This document shows positions 1-4,776 of a stretch of 7,463 nucleotides of DNA, in pieces. The notes below the pieces were generated by a model. The model saw only the letters and a list, made by a program, of their open reading frames with translations, was not told where the DNA came from and did not search any database. The DNA lies in the NCBI GenBank assembly GCA_026193125.1, contig JAPHSC010000126.1, positions 1 to 7,463 on the forward strand, in the 5' to 3' direction. Each line of letters opens with the position of its first letter. The first letter of the stretch is position 1. Both the position numbers and the translations under genes were made by a program. Origin of the DNA: Gammaproteobacteria bacterium. GTDB taxonomy: Bacteria; Pseudomonadota; Gammaproteobacteria; Steroidobacterales; BM003.

Positions 1-22
1 AGTGTGGTTGTTTCTTGAGCAT
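1..22 (-). CDS. Possible start of next minus-strand gene (dprA by synteny), partial
   Basis: An ATG on the minus strand at 22-20 lies four bases beyond the tsaP-like stop codon (29-27). It opens a frame reading M-L-K-K-Q-P-H that stays open to the window edge. Only seven codons are visible, so no domain can be recognised. In Pseudomonas the gene after the equivalent LysM gene is dprA/smf, the single-stranded DNA-binding protein of natural transformation, which is the only reason for the suggested identity. There is no clear Shine-Dalgarno sequence. If real, it would be co-transcribed with the LysM gene. The call rests on position and remembered synteny and could be wrong. Confidence 0.3.
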
Positions 23-26
23 CAGA

Positions 27-1124
27 TCAGGGCTTTCGAATGGCATCCAGCTTTCTAATTTCGGATTCCGCATTGAGAACAAGTCCATAGCTCATGCGAT
101 CCAGGACCTTGAATACTCCTATCCTGCCCGCGTACGTATCGGGTAGCTGCACCTTCTCACCGCCGGTGAAGCCGCCCTTGACCGTGTCCCTGACGGTGGC
201 TCCACGATTCCACGCCGACAGGATGTGGCCGGGCTCAATTCCATGACGGCTGCCACGATTGAAGGCCACCACCTGAAATTGTCCTGCCATCGTATTACCG
301 CCGGCAACCGCAATAACCTGACCATCGACCTCGAAATCGGGGGCGTGGGGAGTAAAGTAAGCCGGAAAGCTGGTGGGCTCATAGAACAGCAGGTCGCCCG
401 TCTTGGCTTCCTTGTGGCTTGCAAGCATGTGCACGGTGGATGGATCGCCGACCTGGTCAACCCGGCCCTGGCCCACATACCTGCCCTCATAGCCAAGTAC
501 GTCACCGTCATCCGGGTCCACCAGCTCTTCGCCGATATTCATTATGAAGACATTGGATCCCACCGAAGCGGTGTTACCCCGCACGTACAGGTCCATGCCG
601 GCGGCGGAGACCAGGTGTTGATCTTCTGCCGTGAGAACGTAGGGAGCCGCTTCACGTTCTTCCTTGGAAATCATGTCCGGACGGGCCAGGAAACCGGCGA
701 TGGCTTCAAAGGGAAGCATCGTAATGGCGTCTTCCAGCGGGCTGCTGCGGACTTGCGGCGATAATTTCACCGTGTTCCCACGCTGAAGTCTGAGCTGCGG
801 TTTACCGTTTACCCACACCAGGGTCAGTAAGTCGCCCGGGTATATAAGGTGGGGATTTTCCACCTGCGGGTTCACGTACCAAATCTCAGGCCATAACCAG
901 GGGTCTCTCAGGAATTTGCCTGAAATATCCCAAAGGGTATCGCCCTTGACCACCACGTATTGATCGGGATGGCCTTCGGCAAGCTCAATATTGCTGGACG
1001 AGTTGGCCTGTGCCAAGCGTATGGCATCGGCCTTCATCGCATTGGCTGGCGCGCACAAAGCAACCAATGTTGCCACTATTACGGCCTGCCCCAGCGTCGA
1101 AAATACACGCTTCGGAAGAGACAT
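27..1124 (-). CDS. tsaP: Secreted LysM peptidoglycan-binding protein, TsaP type
   Basis: This is a 365-residue exported protein. Residues 1-29 form a Sec signal peptide: a basic start (MSLPKR), a hydrophobic core, and an A-N-A cleavage site. A LysM domain follows at about 56-102, with YVVVKGDTLWDISGKF, then the LWPEIWYVNP segment, and ending in IYPGDLL. LysM folds bind peptidoglycan. The rest (about 120-365) is mostly beta-type sequence resembling the FlgT-like C-terminal part of TsaP, the protein that anchors the type IV pilus secretin to the cell wall in Neisseria and Myxococcus. The ATG at 1124 is chosen over an in-frame GTG at 1157 because AAGGAG lies 11 bases upstream and the signal peptide then begins normally. 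No pilus genes are in view, so the pilus role is by family only; a general cell-wall-binding role is the alternative. It is transcribed divergently from def. Confidence 0.88.
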   Translation of the reverse strand: MSLPKRVFSTLGQAVIVATLVALCAPANAMKADAIRLAQANSSSNIELAEGHPDQYVVVKGDTLWDISGKFLRDPWLWPEIWYVNPQVENPHLIYPGDLLTLVWVNGKPQLRLQRGNTVKLSPQVRSSPLEDAITMLPFEAIAGFLARPDMISKEEREAAPYVLTAEDQHLVSAAGMDLYVRGNTASVGSNVFIMNIGEELVDPDDGDVLGYEGRYVGQGRVDQVGDPSTVHMLASHKEAKTGDLLFYEPTSFPAYFTPHAPDFEVDGQVIAVAGGNTMAGQFQVVAFNRGSRHGIEPGHILSAWNRGATVRDTVKGGFTGGEKVQLPDTYAGRIGVFKVLDRMSYGLVLNAESEIRKLDAIRKP

Positions 1125-1135
1125 GATCTGGATCG

Positions 1136-1141
1136 CTCCTT
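1136..1141 (-). promoter_or_regulatory. Ribosome binding site of the tsaP-like gene
   Basis: AAGGAG on the minus strand lies 11 bases before the ATG at 1124-1122. It favours this start over the upstream GTG at 1157, whose reading frame runs through the Shine-Dalgarno sequence itself. The spacing is somewhat long, so confidence is moderate. Confidence 0.55.
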
Positions 1142-1158
1142 CCGTCTGTCTGTACACT

Positions 1159-1175
1159 ACTGCCTATAAGGCAGT
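1159..1175. repeat. Perfect inverted repeat ACTGCC-TATAA-GGCAGT (operator-like)
   Basis: Two perfect 6-base arms surround a 5-base AT-only centre, 17 bases in all. The repeat ends nine bases before the TATAAT of the rightward promoter candidate and so covers the place where its -35 element would sit. This is the geometry of a repressor or activator site. It lies upstream of the tsaP-like gene on the other strand and could equally fold as a small hairpin in that leader. No known regulator's consensus is recognised. Confidence 0.5.
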
Positions 1176-1181
1176 CCGCGT

Positions 1182-1190
1182 TGTTATAAT
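1182..1190 (+). promoter_or_regulatory. Extended -10 promoter candidate for the def operon
   Basis: The string TGTTATAAT contains a perfect TATAAT at 1185-1190 preceded by the TGn extension, the hallmark of sigma-70 promoters that do not need a good -35. No convincing -35 hexamer is found 16-18 bases upstream. Transcription would begin near 1197 and leave a leader of about 160 bases before def. The TTATAA core is self-complementary, so the minus strand also reads TATAAC (rc of 1183-1188) and could act as a weak -10 towards the tsaP-like gene. Confidence 0.55.
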
Positions 1191-1212
1191 GATTCCGGTT
1201 TATGGATTCCGG
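1191..1212 (+). repeat. Short direct repeat GATTCCGG, period 14
   Basis: GATTCCGG occurs at 1191-1198 and again at 1205-1212. The copies lie immediately downstream of the rightward -10 element, around the expected transcription start. The 14-base period is not a full helical turn multiple. It could be a regulator site or chance; no family is recognised. Confidence 0.35.
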
Positions 1213-1218
1213 CGCTTT

Positions 1219-1232
1219 TGTCACAGCTGACA
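1219..1232. repeat. Inverted repeat TGTCA-CAGC-TGACA
   Basis: Perfect 5-base arms surround a 4-base centre in the divergent intergenic region. The left arm, extended to TGTCACA (1219-1225), can also pair with TGTGACA at 1259-1265. It is therefore a possible alternative partner of the larger hairpin at 1233-1266. Confidence 0.35.
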
Positions 1233-1266
1233 GTGTCTACCGCCCTGTGTGAGGGTGATGTGACAC
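1233..1266 (+). promoter_or_regulatory. Predicted hairpin in the def leader
   Basis: In the rightward transcript, GUGUC (1233-1237) pairs with GACAC (1262-1266). After a bulged U, 1239-1240 pair with 1260-1261. Then 1241-1246 pair with 1252-1257, with one G-U pair, closing a five-base loop GUGUG. That is 13 pairs with two small bulges. No U-run follows, so it is not an intrinsic terminator. The fold was found by eye, without an energy calculation, and no named riboswitch or leader family is recognised. Confidence 0.4.
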
Positions 1267-1356
1267 GGTTCGCAGAATTCAGACAATACTCCCTGAATCG
1301 TCAAGAACTTTAGCAGCATTTCCTCGAAAATACACGAATTGACGACCGAACTAGAC

Positions 1357-1908
1357 ATGGCAAAGTTACAAATATTGGAATACCCGGATCCACGCCTCAG
1401 AACGGTGGCCGCGCAGGTGGATGAAGTCACCGATAAAACTCGCACCCTTATCGATGACATGCTTGAAACCATGTACGCCGCACCGGGCATTGGTCTGGCT
1501 GCCACCCAGGTTAATGTACACCAGCGTGTGTTGGTGGCCGACGTCAGTGATGACGGCTCCCAGCCCCTGGCCCTGATCAATCCCGAGATTATCGAGTCCG
1601 AGGGTGACGCCTGGTCCGACGAGGGCTGTTTGTCGGTTCCGGATATCTATGAAAAGGTGGCGCGAGCGGAATATATCAAGGTAAAAGCGCTGGATCGCAA
1701 CGGCAAGTCTATGCTGATGGAGGCTGAGGGCTTGCTGGCTGTTTGCATCCAGCACGAAATGGATCACCTTGAAGGCAAGCTGTTTGTGGACTATCTGTCC
1801 GAGCTCAAGCGGCAGCGTATACGCAAGAAAATCGAGAAAGCCCGCAAGAACGCCACCGAGTCGCCGGTACCGATAACGGTTGCCGGTGACCATCCGGACA
1901 GGCTGTAG
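1357..1908 (+). CDS. def: Peptide deformylase
   Basis: This cytosolic metalloenzyme removes the formyl group from the N-terminal Met of nascent proteins. The protein has 183 residues against 169 in E. coli. All three signature motifs are present: GIGLAATQ at 44-51, EGCLS at 89-93 with metal ligand Cys91, and QHEMDHLEG with His133 and His137 as metal ligands and Glu134 as catalytic base. Residues 151-165 (LKRQRIRKKIEK) match the ribosome-binding C-terminal helix of E. coli Def, and an extra tail of about 18 residues follows it. The ATG at 1357 gives the usual opening MAKLQILEYPDPRLR. An in-frame TTG at 1339 would add six residues without homology support. The Shine-Dalgarno sequence is weak. 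It is the first gene of the rightward operon, and fmt follows after six bases. Confidence 0.97.
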   Translation: MAKLQILEYPDPRLRTVAAQVDEVTDKTRTLIDDMLETMYAAPGIGLAATQVNVHQRVLVADVSDDGSQPLALINPEIIESEGDAWSDEGCLSVPDIYEKVARAEYIKVKALDRNGKSMLMEAEGLLAVCIQHEMDHLEGKLFVDYLSELKRQRIRKKIEKARKNATESPVPITVAGDHPDRL

Positions 1909-1914
1909 GTTTCC

Positions 1915-2853
1915 TTGACCACACTTAACCTCGTGTTTGCGGGCACACCCGAGTTTTCGGTTTCAGCCCTTGATGCCCTGTATGCTGCCGGACACCAGGT
2001 GTCGCTGGTGCTTACCCAGCCCGACCGCCCGGCGGGGCGTGGCCGCAAACTCAGTCCAAGCCCGGTCAAGCTGCGCGCCCTGGAGCTGGGCCTGGCCATT
2101 GCACAGCCCGAGTCCCTGCACACAGAGGAAATCACCCGGACCTTGCGGGACTTGCAGCCGGACTTGATGGTGGTGGTGGCTTACGGTTTGATCATTCCCC
2201 GCCAGGTGCTTGTGATCCCGCGTCTCGGCTGCATAAATATTCATGCCTCGCTGCTTCCTCGCTGGCGCGGCGCAGCACCCATCCAGCGCGCCATCCTGGC
2301 GGGCGATTCGAAGACGGGGGTATGCATCATGCAGATGGATGAGGGCCTGGACACCGGTCCGGTGTGGCTGCGAGAGAAAGTGGACATCACTGACGAGGAC
2401 ACTGGCGGCAGCCTGCATGACAAGCTGGCGGCGCGGGGAGCGGACGCCTTGCTGAGTGCCTTGCCGAATATCCTGGCCGGGCAACCGGGTCCCGTGCGGC
2501 AGCAAGCTGAGGGTGCCTGTTATGCGCGTAAGCTGGACAAGTCCGAGGCGAGAATAGACTGGAAGGATTCCGCGACTGCCATCTGGCTGAGGATAAGGGC
2601 CTTCAATCCCTGGCCGGTGGCGGAGACCCTTTATCACGGGGAGCGCCTGAGAATCTGGTCAGCAATCCCCGAGCCCGGGCCTGGCGAGGCTGCGCCCGGG
2701 CGTGTGCTCGCGTGCGACAAGAAAGGTGTGCTGGTCGATACCGGTGAGGGCTTGCTGCGTTTGCTGCAAGTACAGATGCCGGGCAAACGTCCCGTCACAG
2801 CCCGGGAATTTGCCAATGCCAACCCTCTCCACGATGTTTGCCTTGGGACATGA
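1915..2853 (+). CDS. fmt: Methionyl-tRNA formyltransferase
   Basis: This enzyme transfers a formyl group from 10-formyl-tetrahydrofolate to initiator Met-tRNA in the cytosol, making the substrate later processed by Def. The protein has 312 residues, close to the family norm. The N-terminal Rossmann-type formyltransferase domain starts with LNLVFAGTPEFSV. The catalytic triad is Asn108 and His110 in INIHASLLPRWRGAAPIQ and Asp146 in MDEGLDTGPVW, at the same numbers I recall for the E. coli enzyme. The C-terminal OB-like tRNA-binding domain spans about 205-312. The start is TTG: the next in-frame start codon, GTG at 1933, would cut into the first beta strand. The gene begins six bases after the def stop, which suggests coupled translation, and its stop overlaps the rsmB start. 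Confidence 0.97.
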   Translation: MTTLNLVFAGTPEFSVSALDALYAAGHQVSLVLTQPDRPAGRGRKLSPSPVKLRALELGLAIAQPESLHTEEITRTLRDLQPDLMVVVAYGLIIPRQVLVIPRLGCINIHASLLPRWRGAAPIQRAILAGDSKTGVCIMQMDEGLDTGPVWLREKVDITDEDTGGSLHDKLAARGADALLSALPNILAGQPGPVRQQAEGACYARKLDKSEARIDWKDSATAIWLRIRAFNPWPVAETLYHGERLRIWSAIPEPGPGEAAPGRVLACDKKGVLVDTGEGLLRLLQVQMPGKRPVTAREFANANPLHDVCLGT

Positions 2854-4169
2854 GTAATTCAGCGGGCCTCAGGGCCGAAGCAGCAAAATTGATTTCCGAG
2901 GTGGTCCACCACGGCAAGTCCTTGTCCGACAATTTGTCGCAGGTCCAGGCAGCAATGGAGCGTGAGGCAGACCGCCGTTTGCTGGGTGCCCTGGTGTATG
3001 GTTCCCTGCGCTGGTACAGCCGCATGGATGGCTTGCTGTCCAGTTTCCTCGGGAGACCGGTGCCGCGTAAGCAACAGGTTCTGAATTCCCTGATGGTATG
3101 TGGCCTGTATGAACAACATTACCTGTCCACCCCGGACCATGCCGTGGTATCAGAAACCGTAACTGCCGCACGCATGCTCGGTCATCCACGCGCAGCCGGT
3201 ATGGTCAACGCCATACTGCGCAGGAGCCAGAGGGAGGGTGCAAAAGTGCTGCTGGAGCTGGACCAGCAACCCGCCCTGCGGCATGCGCACCCGAGCTGGT
3301 TGCTGGAGCGGATACGGCAGGATTGGCCAGCTTGCTGGGAAGATATTCTGTCAGCCAATAACCTGCAGGCCCCTTTCTGGCTCAGAGTCAATCTGCAGCA
3401 AGGCAGTCGCGCGGATTACGCAGGTATCCTGGAGACCGAATGCGGCCGCTCGGCTACTCTGCCGGCGGCCTTTCCAGCCGCCCTGGTGCTGGATCAGGGC
3501 ATGGACGTGGAACGCCTGCCGGGATTCGATAGCGGCAGGGTCTCGGTGCAGGACGGTGCCGCCCAACTGGCCGGGTCCTGTCTTGAGCCGCGGGCGGGCG
3601 AGCGGGTGCTGGATGCCTGCGCCGCTCCCGGCAACAAGACGGCTCACTTATTTGAGATGGCGGGCGGAACACTGGATTTACTTGCACTGGATCATTCGAG
3701 CGAGCGGCTGGAGCGCCTGCGCAAGAATTTGCTGCGCACTGGCTACCGAGCCCAGGTGCTCGAGGCCGACGCCAGCGCCCCGGACAGCTGGTGGGACGGC
3801 CGGCCTTTCGACAAGATCCTGCTGGACGCGCCCTGCAGCGCCACCGGCGTGATTCGAAGACACCCGGATATCAAGTGGTTGCGTCGCGGCGACGATATTC
3901 CCGTGCTCGCCGGCCTGCAGGCAAAAATGATCCGCGCTCTTTGGCCTCTGCTGGCCAGGGGCGGCAGGCTTGTCTATACAACCTGCTCTGTTTTGCGGGA
4001 AGAAAATGAGCGCGTCGTCTCGGACTTTCTCGCCTGCAACGACGATGTCGAGGAGCTGAACTTGCCCGTCCTGCAAGACGTGGCGTCACGCATGCAATAT
4101 GGTTACCAGATATTACCGGGTGACTCTGCGGCGGACGGCTTCTATTATGTGGCCTTAATTAAGCGATAG
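2850..4169 (+). CDS. rsmB: 16S rRNA (cytosine-967-C5)-methyltransferase
   Basis: This SAM-dependent enzyme makes m5C967 in 16S rRNA (also known as Sun or Fmu). The protein has 439 residues. An N-terminal NusB-like RNA-binding domain covers about 5-135, then a linker, then a Rossmann methyltransferase domain. Motif I is VLDACAAPGNKT (253-264). Motif IV is LLDAPCSATGVIRRHPDIKW with Cys329. Motif VI is YTTCSVLREEN with Cys379, the equivalent of the catalytic cysteine (E. coli Cys375). Motif I has Asn where most family members have a second Gly (GGKT). The start is the ATG at 2850, which overlaps the fmt stop as ATGA, a classic sign of translational coupling. An upstream in-frame TTG at 2838 is less likely. 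The operon continues into the DUF4390 gene after seven bases. Confidence 0.96.
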   Translation: MSNSAGLRAEAAKLISEVVHHGKSLSDNLSQVQAAMEREADRRLLGALVYGSLRWYSRMDGLLSSFLGRPVPRKQQVLNSLMVCGLYEQHYLSTPDHAVVSETVTAARMLGHPRAAGMVNAILRRSQREGAKVLLELDQQPALRHAHPSWLLERIRQDWPACWEDILSANNLQAPFWLRVNLQQGSRADYAGILETECGRSATLPAAFPAALVLDQGMDVERLPGFDSGRVSVQDGAAQLAGSCLEPRAGERVLDACAAPGNKTAHLFEMAGGTLDLLALDHSSERLERLRKNLLRTGYRAQVLEADASAPDSWWDGRPFDKILLDAPCSATGVIRRHPDIKWLRRGDDIPVLAGLQAKMIRALWPLLARGGRLVYTTCSVLREENERVVSDFLACNDDVEELNLPVLQDVASRMQYGYQILPGDSAADGFYYVALIKR

Positions 4170-4176
4170 ACATCAA

Positions 4177-4776
4177 GTGATCCGAATGGGAATGCAGGAA
4201 CTGGTAAATCGGCGAACAGGTGCGGGATGGTACCTGGTGCTGTTTTTGTTCCTGTTTACAAAGCCGGCTGTCGCAGTTACCGGAGATGGTCATTTTGAAG
4301 TCCGCTCGGTATACACAGAGTATCGCGAGGGCGTGTATTACCTGAACGGACGGGTGAGTTTTCGCCTGAGTGATCCCGCGAGGGAGGCGCTGCACAGCGG
4401 TGTGCCGTTGCGTCTGGAGCTGGAAATCCAGCTTGCCCAAAAGCGGCGCTGGTGGTTGGACAGCGAAGTTGCGTCCCTGCACCAGGTGGCGGAACTCCAG
4501 TTTCACGCCCTGACTCAGCGTTACCTTGTACGCAATTTCAACAGTGGTGAGCAATTCAGTTTCTTTACCCTGGCCGAGGCGCTCGATGAAATCGGGCACA
4601 TCAACCAGCTGCCCCTGATCGACGAATCCCTCCTCGAGCCGGACCTCCCCTATGAGGTCTCTCTGCGTTCAGTGCTGGAACTTCGAGATCTTCCCGGAGC
4701 CATTCGCTGGATGACCTTCTGGTGGGGGGATTTGCGTACCGAGAGTGATTGGTACCGATGGCCACTCAAACCCTGA
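4177..4776 (+). CDS. Secreted DUF4390-family protein
   Basis: This exported protein of 199 residues has no known biochemical function. A signal peptide is visible: basic NRRTG at 11-15, a hydrophobic stretch WYLVLFLFLF at 18-27, and cleavage after A-V-A near residue 34. The mature part is beta-rich and carries features I associate with DUF4390: early YTEYREGVYYLNGRVSFRLS, a central RRWWLD segment, a Gln/Arg-rich ALTQRYLVRNF stretch, and a tryptophan-rich end (IRWMTFWWG, then DWYRWPLKP). There is no lipobox cysteine and no transmembrane segment after the signal. Possible starts are GTG 4177, ATG 4186 and ATG 4192; all keep the signal peptide, and none has a strong Shine-Dalgarno sequence. The gene follows rsmB by seven bases and overlaps ntrY by 19. 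The rsmB-DUF4390-ntrY order suggests an envelope role tied to that kinase (inference). Confidence 0.85.
   Translation: MIRMGMQELVNRRTGAGWYLVLFLFLFTKPAVAVTGDGHFEVRSVYTEYREGVYYLNGRVSFRLSDPAREALHSGVPLRLELEIQLAQKRRWWLDSEVASLHQVAELQFHALTQRYLVRNFNSGEQFSFFTLAEALDEIGHINQLPLIDESLLEPDLPYEVSLRSVLELRDLPGAIRWMTFWWGDLRTESDWYRWPLKP

Noticed and set aside
225..764. Open frame of 179 codons on the plus strand inside the tsaP-like gene
   Set aside because: It lies fully opposite a gene with a clear signal peptide and LysM domain, has no recognisable motif, and is a shadow frame.
1233..1266. Hairpin as an intrinsic terminator
   Set aside because: No run of T follows on either strand; it is better viewed as a leader structure or chance fold.
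1963..2637. Minus-strand open frame of 224 codons opposite fmt
   Set aside because: fmt carries all catalytic residues in its own frame; the antisense translation is low in recognisable structure and typical of GC-rich shadow frames.
3238..3852. Plus-strand open frame of 204 codons inside rsmB
   Set aside because: The translation is rich in Trp, Arg and Cys with no domain, while the overlapping frame encodes the RsmB motifs.
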